Positions 21,089-32,770 of a stretch of 64,000 bases of DNA are shown here, piece by piece. Source of the stretch: Vicugna pacos (lineage: Eukaryota; Chordata; Mammalia; Artiodactyla; Camelidae); the NCBI RefSeq assembly GCF_048564905.1, contig NC_133019.1, positions 17,650,501 to 17,714,500 on the forward strand, given 5' to 3'. The translations under genes were made by a program, and so were the position numbers. Below the pieces are notes generated by a model that searched no databases, was not told the origin of the DNA, and saw only the letters and a program-made list of their open reading frames with translations. The stretch's first letter is position 1; each line of letters begins with the position of its first letter.

Positions 21089-22151
21089 ATGTGCGTACAT
21101 GCACATATATCTGTGTGTTACACTGACACACAGTGTGCACTAATGTAGTGGAAGGTTAACAGCTGGTGAGTCTAGATGAAGAGTATAGTCTTTTATTTTT
21201 CTGTGCCTTTAACTTTTTCAGAAAAAAAAATACTGGAAGAGACCATAGGTACACACACACGAACGGTGACTTGTGGCGTGTTAGTGGGTTGTACGATCAA
21301 CTCAGAGAGCCTAGTCAGCAGTTTTTTAGTGGAAGACAATGGGATGGAGTGGAGGTGGAGTCATGTGGAGTGGAGCAGATTAGAAAGGAACATATCCATG
21401 CTTCATAAGCACGTTTTGTGAAAATTGTTTTAAGGGAGAGTATGATATGTGTTTGCTGGTTTGTAAAGTGTTTTTCTTGTTATGAGTTCCGGTTCAAAAA
21501 CATTTGCAACTCATGGATCTATAGAACCAAAGACACCCACGTGGCACCCTCTTCTATTTTCCCTTCCCTCCAAGGTGTCCCTGTGTCAGAGCCCAGCTCT
21601 GTCCCTAGAGGACAGCTTTCTCCTTCCCAGGCTGCCCGCAGGCTGTAGCCCCTCCCCCTCTGCTCTGACGCCATCCATCTTCCTCTGCCTCTCCGTCGCT
21701 CCACCCCTTCCCACGTGCTCCTCTGGGCCACCTAGAATCATGCTGTGGTCTCCCCAGTATCATTGCCATTCTTTCCGCTCTAAGCTTCTGCTAAGGCATG
21801 GCCCCTCCATCATCAAGCCCTTGAACTTGCCTCTAATCCATGCACCATAGAGGTGGTCGTGGAGTCTACGGGAGCAGAGGGGAAACTCATGGAGGAGGGG
21901 GAACGGCAGGGAATGCCCCATTGGGAGGTGCTAGATCACACATTAGAATTTTCTTTTACTAAGTGACCTAGCAGTGTTCTGTATGGGAAATAAAATGCTT
22001 AGTTCTGTCCAGGAGAAGAGACAGGAGTCCGCATGGTAAAAAGTTACAAGGGCAAGAGCATCCAAGGTAGCAGGGACAGCTAGAACAGAGGCAGGATGGA
22101 GGGAAGCTGCTACAAGAAGCATGTTTGGAAAGGTGGGATAACCCAGGAATC
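21089..22151. other. Intergenic sequence, nothing recognised
   Basis: Unique-looking sequence. A 122-codon frame at 21482-21850 is Pro/Ser-rich because the DNA is C/T-rich. I see no gene. Confidence 0.45.
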
Positions 22152-22163
22152 AGAAGTGAGAGC

Positions 22164-22302
22164 GGGGGCAGGAGCAGGGGCAGCTTTAGCTCAGTGGTAG
22201 AGTGCGTGCTTAGCATGCATGCTGTCCTGAGTTCAATCCCCATTAAAAATAAATAAATGAATAAATAAACCTAATTAATCCCCCCAAAAAAATTTTTTTT
22301 AA
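22164..22302 (+). mobile_element. Vic-type camelid SINE (tRNA-Ala-derived)
   Basis: The tRNA-like head GCTTTAGCTCAGTGGTAGAG (box A at about 22188) continues through an anticodon-loop-like CTTAGCATGC (AGC) to box B GAGTTCAATCCCC. It is followed by AATAAATAAATGAATAAATA, CCTAATTAATCCCCCC and an A/T tail. A 12-base direct repeat AGAAGTGAGAGC / AGAAGTGTGAGC (22152-22163 and 22303-22314) flanks it with one difference. A retroposon, not a functional tRNA gene. Confidence 0.9.
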
Positions 22303-22314
22303 AGAAGTGTGAGC

Positions 22315-23388
22315 AGAACACCCTCCTGGTGTCACAGAGCAACCCAAGAGGATACGGTAGCTTCTGCGTTGTTAAAGGAGCCACCTGGGGATAGGACAGA
22401 AGCCACATGCCGAATGCTTTCACACCCTAACAGGTGCTCAGGGCTCTGAGGGATTAGAAGGTGTCTTGCTAATTAAGGAAATACGTTCTTTCTCATTTTG
22501 GCTTGAGATGGTACTAAACAGCTTCCCTGAAAAGACAGGTGTTTTCATCAACTGTGAGGCTCAAAAAAAATAAAAGTGAGCCTGAAGCTTCAAAAAAACA
22601 TGAGACGTGAGGGATGCATCCAGGAAACCAGTCTCCCCTGCCCCACTGCCAGACACAGCCCTGTCAACAGACGTCTCCGTCCTGTGACAGCAGGATGCTC
22701 TTCCAGCCTAAATGACTCAGACGGTGGGAGACATGTGGAGAGCTGGGGAGTGGGGTCCTCCCTGTGGGAAAGAACAAGGATTCCAGAAGGAGCGGGTGGA
22801 ACTTCTTTGGGAATCATCTTGACGCAGGAAACACAGGGCAAGCGGCAGGGGAGGACCTGGGGCAACCCCTGAGAAAGGCCTAATTCCTCCTGCTGTCCCT
22901 TTGGGACACAAGGAAAGTCCAGAGTGTGAAAAATCAGATCATTACTTCTTCCCCCTTTAGGCTAGACTGCCTTCTGTTTTGCCCCAGCTGCTCAAGAAAA
23001 ACTCTTGTTAACTAACAGAGGTGGTCTTGGGGCACAGAAAGGCTCGGTTGTAAATGGGAAGGGGAGGGGTTGGGGCGGGGGAGAAACCACATTCAGTGGT
23101 GGGAGCAGGAGGGGAGGGGCACGTGCAGCTGGTGGCAAGGGATTGAGTCTCCCCCGGAGGACACTCCTGAGGGGACTCCACGCTGCTGGGTGTCAGAGAC
23201 AGTCTCTCTCTGAAAGGGGAAAGTTTTTTCAGTGATACGTATCTGAGTTTCAAAACCATAAATTCTGAGGCAGGACTGGTGGACAGATAAGTGTATTGAA
23301 GGTGGGCCTACAAGAGGCCAGGACTTTGTTCCTCAGGGCAATTGGGAGGGGCCTGGGGGATGTGTATTAACATCTGTTTAACATGCTG
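22315..23388. other. Intergenic sequence, nothing recognised
   Basis: Purine-rich patches (for example GGGAAGGGGAGGGGTTGGGG near 23057) and short overlapping frames. No gene recognised. Confidence 0.45.
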
Positions 23389-23857
23389 TTTTAATTGAAG
23401 TTTAGTTGGTTTACAATGTTGTGTCCATTTCTGGTATACAGCATAATATTTCGGTCATACGTATACATACGTATATTCCTTTTCATATTCTTTTTCATTA
23501 TAGCTTATTACAGGATATTGAATAAAGTTCCATGTGCTATATGGTAGAAACTTGTTATCTATTTTATATATAGTAGTTAGTAGCTGCAAATCCAGAACAT
23601 GTAATTTATCCCTTCCCACTCCCTTCCCACCCTGGTAACCATAAGTTTGTTCTTTATGTCTGTGAGTCTTTTTCTGTTTTGTAAATAAGTTCATTTGTGT
23701 CAGTTTTTTAGATTCCACATAGAAGTGGTATCATATGGTATTTTTCTTTCTCTTTCTGGCTTGCTTCACTTAGAAGGACATTCTCCAGGGATATCCATGT
23801 TGCTGCAAATGGTGTTATTTCATTCTTTTTTATTGGTGAGTAGTATTCCACTGTGTA
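23389..23857 (-). mobile_element. L1 3' end, 5'-truncated (antisense)
   Basis: TTTTAATTGAAGTTTAGTTG, ATTTCTGGTATACAGCATAA and ACAGGATATTGAATAAAGTT, then TTCTGTTTTGTAAATAAGTT and GTAGTATTCCACTGTGTA, are the antisense 3'UTR and ORF2 end of a cetartiodactyl L1. Confidence 0.88.
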
Positions 23858-24744
23858 GAGGGCACCGTTTTTGATCTTGGCTGGTCTTCAGAATTGGGAC
23901 AAGGAGTCTTAAAATACACCACCCAGTTCCTTTCCAGACTTGCCAAATTAGGATCTACAGATATTCAATTACATAACTTATCTCCACTGTTAGGTTGTGA
24001 GCCTACTCAGGGAAGGCGCAATGTGGGATGGGTCAGCTGGCTGTGAGAAAGAGCTGAGTCAAGCAGAGTGGGGCCATCTGGACCCCTGGGTACAGAATTG
24101 GCACTGGGAGCCCCAGGGCCCCAGACAGCTGTGCTCTCCTTCACCCACTCTGGCCCCCAAGATCTCTGCCTCCGCTTCTTTCTACAGGTTTTCCCTCCCC
24201 CTTTGCCACCATCACTTTTCAGTGCACGCCTGCAGATCTTACTGCTTGCCCTGCAGTTGGCATGTGGCAAAAAAAAATGGCTATTACTCCGTGTGGCCTT
24301 TTCAATCAGATGCTCCTTACTACCGATCCATGGTTTCCGAGTCAAGCAACAAGTTTTGAGGGAAAGAAGCATTGGTTTCCGGCCAGTTGATGGACTAGCT
24401 CTCCTGGGTCCAATAAGTTATGAATTGGAGGGGAGTAGAAAGCTAGGTCTTATGGACCAAATATAGCCACATAAGCCCACCCCGTCAGCAGTGACCGTCA
24501 GAGCTGGGAAGGCAACATAAAATATTTCCACAACAGTCCTGTACAGATAGTATAATGTGAAAGTGTGGTTTAGAAATATTCAGGCTTCTTAGAAAACTCT
24601 GCTATCTTCACATGTTATTGAAATCTTGAAGAAGGCTACAAAGTCTTCTCTGAAGACCTTTAAGATGAAGTCACATATCCAGCTGGTGAAGGCACAGAAG
24701 AATGAGCTGGCTGCACAACAGAAGTCGGGCCAGCTAAGCTCCGG
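23858..24744. other. Intergenic sequence, nothing recognised
   Basis: Open frames of 120-132 codons overlap on both strands at 23997-24466 without a recognisable product. I regard them as chance. Confidence 0.45.
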
Positions 24745-24870
24745 GGCCAATTGCTCAGCAACTGGCTGTGTGGCCTTGGGGCAGCTCCTTCTCCTCCGTG
24801 GGTCTGGATCTCTCAGCCTATAAAACAAAAGAGGCTGAATGAGCAGCTCTTTCCTTGTTCCAAGACTTAG
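24745..24870 (-). repeat. MIR SINE remnant (antisense)
   Basis: GGCTGTGTGGCCTTGGGGCA, CTCCTTCTCCTCCGTGGGTC and TCAGCCTATAAAACAAAAGA follow the antisense MIR/MIR3 core. Confidence 0.65.
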
Positions 24871-25614
24871 CTCTTTAGGAATGGCCCTCAAACTTTGTTA
24901 ACTGTAGCTGATGTGCGGTCTTCTGTAAGTGGATTTCACAATCCTAAGGGTGACTGGAAACAAGCTAACCATAAGACGAACCAGGCCTGCCCAGGCAGGA
25001 ATGTGTGACAAATGCCTCCCTGAGTCCATGCAGCTTTGTTGACACAGATTCTACCGCAATGACTCAGTGTCCTTAGGACACTGGCCCCTATCTTGTCCAA
25101 CACAGCGCTTTTGCACAACTAAACCTGGGAAAACTGAGCAGTTGGCTACTCCCTGGCAGAGGAGACACAAATGAAACCCTCCAGACTGAAGTTCCCTGCA
25201 GGGAACAAATATTTGTTATTTGTGGAGTGAAAAACAGCTATTAGTGGTTTGCTGGCGTGGATTCCTGAGGGCCTAAGTATCTGATGCCTGAGACCCAGTG
25301 TATTGCAGACTGGCCAGTGTTCTCCAGCCTCCCAGTGAGAGCCCTCATTTATTTAACATCGCTCTTTAAAAACCTGTTGTAATTCTGGGTACCCCATTGG
25401 GCCTGCCACCTCTCTGCAAGACCTGTCTGCATTCCCTGCTGGGTCTCTTGCAGTCCCATTTGTCATTGACTGCCCACCATTTATAATTCCTCCAAGCTGA
25501 AGACTCACACTGGCGTCCTAGGGGACAGATTGGGCAGCTGCACTGGGCGGCAGGGTTGCATGGCTGTTGTTGTCTTAAAATCTTGAATTAGCCGTTGCAC
25601 TGAAAACTGGGGAG
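24871..25614. other. Intergenic sequence, nothing recognised
   Basis: No repeat or gene signature that I can name. Confidence 0.45.
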
Positions 25615-25905
25615 CCTTCACTGTGCTCTGGTTATCTGTGGCTCCTTAACAAACCACCCAAACTTAGTGGCATGAAACGCAACCATGAGTCCTGATCGTG
25701 CAGGGCAGACACTTGGACAGGGCACAGCTCAAGGATGGGGAGTGAGCAGTGGGGCTGATCTCTGCGCCCTGCCAGCTGGACCTCAGCGGGGAAAACTCAA
25801 ACAGCAGAGGTGACTTGAAGAGCTAAGGAGCGCTGCTCCAAGTAATCCCATCACCTGCCTTCCAAGGACTAGTCTAGGTGGGCCCCAGTTTAGCTAAAAT
25901 GTACC
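25615..25905 (+). repeat. Old mammalian interspersed repeat, family not named
   Basis: GGTTATCTGTGGCTCCTTAA, CAAACCACCCAAACTTAGTG and GCATGAAACGCAACCATGAG match a common mammalian repeat also seen at 30916-31390. I cannot assign its family with confidence. Confidence 0.5.
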
Positions 25906-26769
25906 TATTAAAAGATAATATTCACTGAAGAAAAGGTCCAAAGTTGTATGATTTTTGAGATGAGGGCACACAGTGATGGCAACATACAGATTTGTAAACG
26001 ACTTCATTCACCACCACCTTCAGAGGGCGATGTTGGTGAAAACTCACCTTTTCAGGGCCTTTGTAGAGGCATATGCTAACGTTGACCTGAGAGATAGCCC
26101 CAGACTGACTCTGAGCTCCTGGCCCACACAAATGAAGAGGGAGGCCTCTGGACATTCTAAAGGGATTTCGTGCCTCCCCTGGGCCTGGTTCCCCGCCTCA
26201 CGTCCTTCTGGTCGTTAATTATATTTTGATGCAAACTGTCTGGGTCTCTTGACCTTTTGTGACAGAGGTTAATGAATATGGCAACAGAGGAGAAAGTAAT
26301 GCCGGTGTTTGCTCAAAATTCCTCATTCTCATCCTCAAGTATTAAGATCCCCCAAGCTCTTTCAACAATGCCTGTTGCTTTAATAAATATTTCACATTCC
26401 TCTTTTAATGTGTCATAATCTTACAAGTGTGTTGTTATACTGCACATTTCATCTAATGAAACCTAAGAACCATAAATTTGAGGTTGCATAATTATCAGTG
26501 GACTCATAAGACTTTTATTTGCTTAAATGCAAAATACTTTACATACTTTCAGTGAGTTGAAATGGCTCTCGTAATAAGGTACCCGATTAAACAAATCCCT
26601 CATAAATTCTAGGCTTCCTCTTGATGTTAAATTTATTTTACTAAGTGCACAGAAGTGGTCAGTATTATTGAAAATGATTCAAAGTCTTCAGTAATCAGGG
26701 ACCGCAAAATTCCACTTGTGTGTGCCCTGTCCTGAGGGAACCTGGGAGAAGGATGAGGGTATTGCTCTC
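25906..26769. other. Unique intergenic sequence, A/T-rich part 26210-26680
   Basis: No transposon signature. The A/T-rich stretch has several TAAT/ATTA and TTTGCAT-like motifs of the kind found in conserved enhancers. Any regulatory role is inference. Confidence 0.3.
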
Positions 26770-26905
26770 ACTCAGGCTCCGGCATGAGCCGGACCTGGCT
26801 TCAAAGTCCTGCTGGGAATCCCTGAGTAAGTCTGGGTCTTAGTTCTCACAAGAGTAAGAAGAGGGTGATGCCCACACGTTGCAAGGCTATTGAGAGAACT
26901 GACGC
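26770..26905 (-). repeat. MIR SINE remnant (antisense)
   Basis: GCCGGACCTGGCTTCAAAGT, CTGAGTAAGTCTGGGTCTTA and AGGCTATTGAGAGAACTGAC follow antisense MIR order. Confidence 0.6.
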
Positions 26906-26914
26906 CCCACATGG

Positions 26915-27120
26915 CTTAGTGGGTTCGTGCTTAAGCTGTGAAGGACCTAGATTCAAACCTTGACCCTAGGAATCAGAGTTGGGTGACCTTGGGCAAGTCA
27001 CATAAGTTCTCAGCCTTAACTTCATCTCTAAAATGGGACTGGTGAGAGTGCTTACTTTATAGAATTATTGTAGAAACATAAATGAGATGCAAACATGTAT
27101 AAAATGCTCGTGCAGTGCCA
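26915..27120 (-). repeat. MIR SINE (antisense)
   Basis: GGTGACCTTGGGCAAGTCAC, CTCTAAAATGGGACTGGTGA and AAATGAGATGCAAACATGTA are clear antisense MIR segments, directly after the previous copy. Confidence 0.8.
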
Positions 27121-27689
27121 GGAGCAAGGGGGCCTTATACACACAGGCCCTCTCCCCTTTCTCTTAGTTCACGTCCTTCTGGACCCACTCCCTGCATCTC
27201 AACTTTATCTGACTGCTGGTTTTCCAGGGCCTGGTTTCCAAGCTTTCCGTCCCTGTGTCAGAACCAGGGTCCCAATATCTAACTTAGAAACCAGGGGCAC
27301 CACAGCCCCAGGGCCTCAGCCAAGTGATAAAAGCCCCGTCACAGCCCCTTTCATGGTGGGCTGCCGGGGCTGGAGGATCTGCTGTTACTCGGGAGGTCGC
27401 CGCTGCGTGGGCAGGAGTGCCAGGGCTCCGAGGAAACAGCCAGTCTGCCTCCAGCTCAGAGAGGGGAAGGCTGTGGCAGCTACAGAGGCCCCTGTCCCTC
27501 CATCCACACAGATGCCGTGGCCAGAGCAGGGCCTGGGAAGAAGCTGGAGGGGAGACAGGCTCAGAGCATGGCACACCTCTCCACCCTCTCCCACAGCTCA
27601 TCCTGGACCGCGTGTTGCCATGAGGACCCCACTCCCACCCGCCATGCTGCTGTTCAGCCAGGCTTCCCGGAGTACAGTTACTGAACATC
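27121..27689. other. G/C-rich intergenic stretch with spurious long frame
   Basis: A 204-codon open frame (27095-27709) overlaps a 134-codon frame on the other strand. Its start lies in a MIR and its end near another MIR. Composition is Pro/Ser/Gly/Arg-rich with no domain that I recognise. I treat it as non-coding. Confidence 0.5.
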
Positions 27690-27880
27690 TCCCCAGTGTT
27701 GGATCCTAGTTAAATCTTCACACTATCACCATGAGGTTGTTTTTTCTCTTATTTTACAATTGAAGAAACCAAAGTCCAGAGACATGACTTGCCCAAAGCC
27801 ACACAGCTGGCCCGTAAGTGAGCAGAATTCAAACCCGGGCCTGGGCGTCCCAAAGATTGGGTCTTCACTCTTTCTCTCCA
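27690..27880 (+). repeat. MIR SINE (sense)
   Basis: TTACAATTGAAGAAACCAAA, GACTTGCCCAAAGCCACACA and AGAATTCAAACCCGGGCC are MIR core and 3' parts. Confidence 0.82.
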
Positions 27881-29879
27881 ATCCAGGAATGTCGTCAGGC
27901 CGGAAAGGGCAGGCTGCCTCAGGAGAACTTTCTGTTTCCTTAGGAAGTTGGTTCCTATAGTGGTTCCTGGAAATTTCTTGAAATTGGGGGAAGGGAGCAG
28001 CTGGAGAAGGGGTGAGTGAAGACCCCCGCAGCTTTGGGAGGTGAGAGCCGCCTGGTTAGTGTCAGGTGAGAAGCACAGAGAACAGAGGTGTGGCCGTCAG
28101 GATCCGGGGGAGGCTGAGCCGGAGCCCTGAGAGTGAAGCCAGGAGCAGCGGAGAGCCCAGCCCGGCAGAAGCATCATTGAGGCCCTCAGGAGGGAGCCCA
28201 GAGGCCTGCAAAGTGTGTGAGCAGCGCAGAGCCCCAGGGCACCAACGTGGCCCAGGGACCCTCTGGCTTGGTCCAGTGGTGTCTCCTCTCTCCCCATTAG
28301 CTGGCTGATGAGATCTTACAACTGGTGGGAGTGAGTGAAGTCATCAACTTGCAAGGTTATCGTTACTCTGGAATGCCAGTAACTGCACTAGGCATGTTGT
28401 GTTAAGTAATTTTTTTAACCCAGGGACAGCACCAGTGCCTCAATTATCTCTGAGGAATCAGGCTTAGAGAAACTCATTAACAAGTAGCAGAGAACCCTGC
28501 TGCTTTCTCCTATGCCACACGATATGGACAACAAACATCCTTGTCACCCACGTACCACAGCATGATATTGACCTGTCACCAGTCTGAGCCGCATTTCTCG
28601 TTGGAAAAGAGTTTGCCATCACTGTAGGGAAAACAATTCCATATTTTCCATCCTCCCTTTTTTCTTTATGGAGCTCTCTCTTCTGCCTTTCTGTGCGGAG
28701 CTGCAGCCCTGCTCCCGCGCTGCCTCCGGGCGGGCTGAGACTAAGCTACGTCTCCCTGCAGACCCGCCAGGCTGCAGTGCACCAGCCATTGTCAGGACCC
28801 TGCCGTTGATAGATTGGCCTTTAGGCTGGAGCCGTACCAAGAATTTCTCCATCCCTCCTTGCCAGGATGCATGTTTCCAATTATGTGAAACTCTTCGGGA
28901 GAAGTTAACTTCTTTTTGAATTGGTTAAATAAAACCACGGTGTTCGGGCAAGCACCTCCATCAGCGCACGAGTGCATCCCAGCAGAAGGGAGCCAGGGCC
29001 TCCCAGCCAATGCCTGCGCTGGACCCTCTCCAAGCCAGCAGAGAGCACACGCGGCAGGTTCCTTTTCTGATGTCCAATTTTCTCTCGTTTGCAAGATAAA
29101 TGTGTTCGCTGTGGAGAAAGGGGCCTCTGTGGTCAGAGTGTCTCGGGTAAGTGACTGGAGGCAGGAGGTGAATGTGCTCCAGGCACACCTTTGCTTTTTC
29201 AAGGCAACCTGGACATAGGATTCTGACCAATGGTGCAAGGAGGGGCAAACCTGAATGTCCAGTAGCCTGGAAAAGGTTCTTTAAATGGGGTGATGCTCTC
29301 CCACCCCTTTCCCACCCAGAGTCCTGTCCCTGCACTCCCCTCTGAGGGCTGCCTGCTCCCAGCTGCTGGTTGCATTGCTCAAGAATCTGTCTTCTTCCTC
29401 CTTTTCTCTCTGCTGCCTCCCTACTCCCTTCTCCCACATTTGCATTGAGATTTCCACAAACCCCAAAGCCAGAGCATGGAAGGTTGGAGGGGCCAGAGCG
29501 GGTGTCTGTCAGCCTTTGCTGTCTCACAGACAGAGTTCTCCCAGCCAGCGGCCTCACCCCCTCCAGGCTCCCTCTAGTTTCACGTAGGCCGGGGGCAAAA
29601 GTACTGGTGCCAAATCCAAAATAGAGTTAATCCTGGATCACCCTCCCTCCCACTGACAGTTTCCGCTGAGCAAATTTTTCATACCATTGCCTAACAGACT
29701 CAAATTCCATCTCCCTACACCAGCCCCCAGTCAGCCAGTTGCTGCTGAAATGGGGAACACCCACCATGGAGACACTCATCCAACCCGGAGAGGACGAGGG
29801 GGTGGTCGGGAAAGGCTTCGACAAGCCTCTGGTGCTTGCACTGCATCTTAGAAAACCTTTCAAGACTTTCTTTGAAGAC
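27881..29879. other. Intergenic sequence; one probable MIR remnant near 28375-28510
   Basis: A weak sense MIR (GCACTAGGCATGTTGTGTTA, GAGGAATCAGGCTTAGAGAA) is the only repeat that I recognise. Open frames up to 198 codons on the minus strand (28961-29557) overlap plus-strand frames and have no recognisable motif. Confidence 0.4.
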
Positions 29880-30590
29880 TTTAAGGTGCTTTTGAGGGGG
29901 TGTTTGTAGGGTGGGTGGAACAGTGAGTAAGAAAGAACTTCCTAGGCAGGGAGGATGGTGGGAGAAGGGCCCTGGGCAGGCATGAAACCTCACAGTAGAA
30001 TAGCATGGAGTTCATCGTGGCTGAATTGTAGGATGTGACCTGGGTGCAGGTCAAAGGTGAAGCCACAGAAGGTGGCAGGGGCCCATCGCCAGGTCCCTGT
30101 ATGCAATGGTATGGATCTATGACTCAGTCTTATGGGATCAGGAGTCACTGAGGAATTTTAGCCCGGAGAGATTTGCATTTTCCAAAGCTAATTAGGGGAG
30201 TGTATGCAGAGAAACTCTGGGGAAGCTCTTGGTAGCTTAGGAAAGACAGGAGGATCCTCAGAACCAAGGCAGGAGCAGTGGGGATAGAAAAGGGGGACCG
30301 ACTAATAAGAGATATTTAACATGAGAATGTACAGAACATGGTGGGTGACTGAGGTTTAGAGCTGGGTGCAGGGCAACCCTCGAGTTTCTGGCTCAGGGAC
30401 TGGGTGGTTAACGGCTCATTAATTCACCGAGATAGGAAACGCCAGAGGAGGAGAAGGTTTGGAAGAGCATGCGATGAATTGGTTATGGAGCTGTCCAATT
30501 GGTGGTTGGCTTTCCAGGCCTGGAGTTCAGAAGAGGGGTGGAGGCCAGGTGGTGGTCCATGTGTGGGTCCTGGATCCAGAACTCTAACCT
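29880..30590 (-). repeat. L2 LINE, ORF2 end region (antisense)
   Basis: Read in reverse, the stretch follows the decayed reverse-transcriptase C-terminal region of L2/CR1-type LINEs. Plus-strand landmarks are GGAGGATCCTCAGAACCAAG, GTTTCTGGCTCAGGGACTGG and TTCCAGGCCTGGAGTTCAGA, in the expected order. Heavily decayed and non-coding. Confidence 0.5.
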
Positions 30591-30829
30591 GGCATTTTTT
30601 CTCTTCATTCTCACTATTCTTACCCACAAACCCCAATCTGCCACAGTTCCCAGTAAGTTGGAATGGTTGTGGGACTCATGTGGACAATAAGGTCTTTAAT
30701 GCCTAGAAACTGGTGTGGAACTCTCCAAGCCCCGTCCACTCACCCCACGTCAGTTTTCTGCCACCTAACAGGAGGAAATACCTATTAAACTTTGGAGGGT
30801 CCCCACCAGTGAATGGTATTTTCTCCTTT

Positions 30830-30915
30830 AAAATTTGGCACAATAACTTCACGAGAAAGGTACTGTAGTGCCCACTTTACAGGTGAGGAAACTGAGACCC
30901 AAAGGTAAAATCTCT
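30830..30915 (+). repeat. MIR SINE core fragment (sense)
   Basis: CCCACTTTACAGGTGAGGAA and ACTGAGACCCAAAGG match the MIR core. Confidence 0.75.
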
Positions 30916-31390
30916 CATTATGTTGGTTATCTATCGCTGGATAACAAATTATTCCAAAACATCATGGCTTAGAACAACAATAGACATTTACCATCTCTCA
31001 CAATCTTTGTGAGTCAGGAATATGTGAGCAGCTTAGATGGCACTTCTGGCTCAGAATCTCTCATGAGGTTGCAGTCAAGACATCAATCAGGGAAGATCTG
31101 GCCGTTGGTGGGAGTCCTCGCTTCCCCTCCCATGTAGACCTCATCCCAGAGCTGCTTGAGTGCCCTCATATCATGGTGGCTGCCTTCCCCCAGAGTGAGC
31201 GACCCCAGAAGACAAGGCAGAAGCCACAACCGCCTTTGTTAGCTAACCTTGAAAATCATGCACCATCACTTATATAGTGTTACACTGGCCACACAGGTCA
31301 GCCCTGATTCAACATAGAAGGGGACCAGACAGGGGCATAAACACCACAGGTGACAGTCCTTGAGGGCCATCTTGGAGACCAGCTAATACA
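30916..31390 (+). repeat. Old mammalian interspersed repeat, family not named
   Basis: GTTATCTATCGCTGGATAAC, ATCATGGCTTAGAACAACAA, GGCACTTCTGGCTCAGAATC and TCTCATGAGGTTGCAGTCAA are a familiar mammalian repeat, longer and better preserved than the copy at 25.6 kb. Confidence 0.65.
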
Positions 31391-31421
31391 CTAGTAAGTG
31401 CTTCATTCAGAATGTAAGCTT

Positions 31422-32015
31422 GGACCCCAGTGTTCATAGCAGCATCGTATACAATCGCCAAGACATGGAAGTGACATAAATGTCCATCGACATGACTGGA
31501 TAAAGAAGCTGTAGTATATTTATACAGTGGAATACTACTTAGCCATAAAAAAGGATAAAATAGTGCCATTTGCAGCAACATGGATGGACCTATATATCAT
31601 CACTCTAAGTGAAGTAAGCCAGAAAGAAAAAGAAAAATACCATATGATATCACTCATATGTGGAATCTGAAAAAAAGAAAAGAAGAGGGCACTAATGAAC
31701 TCATCTACAAAACAGAAACAGACTCACAGACATAGTAAACGATCTTATGATTACCGGGAGAAAGCGGGTGGGGAAGGATAAATTTGGGAGTTGGAGATTT
31801 GCAAATGTTAGCCAATATATACATAAAAACAGATTTTAAAAAGTTTCGTCTGTATAGCACAGGAAACTATATTCAATATCTTGTAATAACCTTTAATGGA
31901 AAAGGATATTAAAACAAATATATTTATGTATATGCATGTCTGGGACATTGTGCTGTACACCAGAAATTGACACATTGTAACTGACTGTACTTCAATCCAA
32001 AAAAAAAAAAAAAAG
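31422..32015 (+). mobile_element. L1 3' end, 5'-truncated (sense)
   Basis: It opens in the ORF2 end (CCCAGTGTTCATAGCAGCAT, ATAAATGTCCATCGACATGA), runs through the 3'UTR (CCAGAAATTGACACATTGTA) and ends in a poly(A) run. A 10-base duplication ATGTAAGCTT / ATGTGAGCTT flanks it at 31412-31421 and 32016-32025, with one difference. The clean tail suggests a fairly recent insertion. Confidence 0.92.
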
Positions 32016-32609
32016 ATGTGAGCTTCGGTCTTTGGAGCATCTCATTCTTCTCCCATGAACACAAAACAGTGATCTGCAGTCAAATAAGCTTGGGAAACAC
32101 TGAATGAAATTAAGTTACACCCTTTATTTCTCTTCTTGGAGCCATGCACTTTGATTCTCCAAGAGCAGAGTAATATGACAGTGGGACCAGTTTGGAAGGT
32201 CCTCCCTGTGGTGCAGGGAGCTCCGAACAGATTTCTTTACAGGTAGGAAGAAAAGAAGGTAATGACCATCTTACAGAGAAGGGCAGGGAGGGAAACCCAG
32301 AGGAGAAGAGCAAGACACCAAACCATGAAGGTTCAGCCTATCCACATTATGCCAAACTGCAAGGGAGCTGAGTCCTGCGCTGCATCTTTTAGTTTTGACC
32401 TTGGCTCCGGGGTACACAGTCAAATTCAAATAAATAGCAGATGACTTTATCTAGATCCATGAGGGGAAAAAGCATTTTTACTGTTCACTTTACTCTCTGA
32501 TAGCAAAGCAAGTTGATGTCTATGAAACCCACACCACACAAGCTGGAATCACCTGCCTTTGTATCTCGGTGCCACTCAAGGTAAATATTTTGGACTCTAA
32601 TGACCTCAG

Positions 32610-32770
32610 CATAGTGGCTTGTCATCTGGCGACCCAGTAGAATCATCTAGAGAAGCTCTAAAAACATAGTCATACCTGGACTCCACTCCAAATCACCTAA
32701 ATCAGAATTCTAGGATGTGAGACTTGGGGACCGAGAGCTTTTCAAGGTTCCCCTAGCTGCTTCTCCTGTG
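32610..32770. mobile_element. MER5-type hAT-Charlie fragment
   Basis: GTAGAATCATCTAGAGAAGC, TCTAAAAACATAGTCATACC and AATCAGAATTCTAGGATGTG parallel the MER5A consensus (AATCACCTGGGAAGCTTTTAAAAATACAG...). Confidence 0.6.

Noticed and set aside
22185-22250. tRNA-Ala gene
   Set aside because: A- and B-box and an AGC-like anticodon triplet are present, but the 3' half does not close an acceptor stem and is followed by the SINE tail and target duplication. The similar stretch at 53583-53650 is the same.
27095-27709. 204-codon open frame
   Set aside because: It starts inside a MIR, ends at another, overlaps a 134-codon frame on the other strand, and has no recognisable domain or splice context. 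G/C-rich DNA gives such frames by chance.
28961-29557. 198-codon minus-strand frame
   Set aside because: No recognisable motif, conflicts with plus-strand frames, and lacks any promoter or splice evidence.
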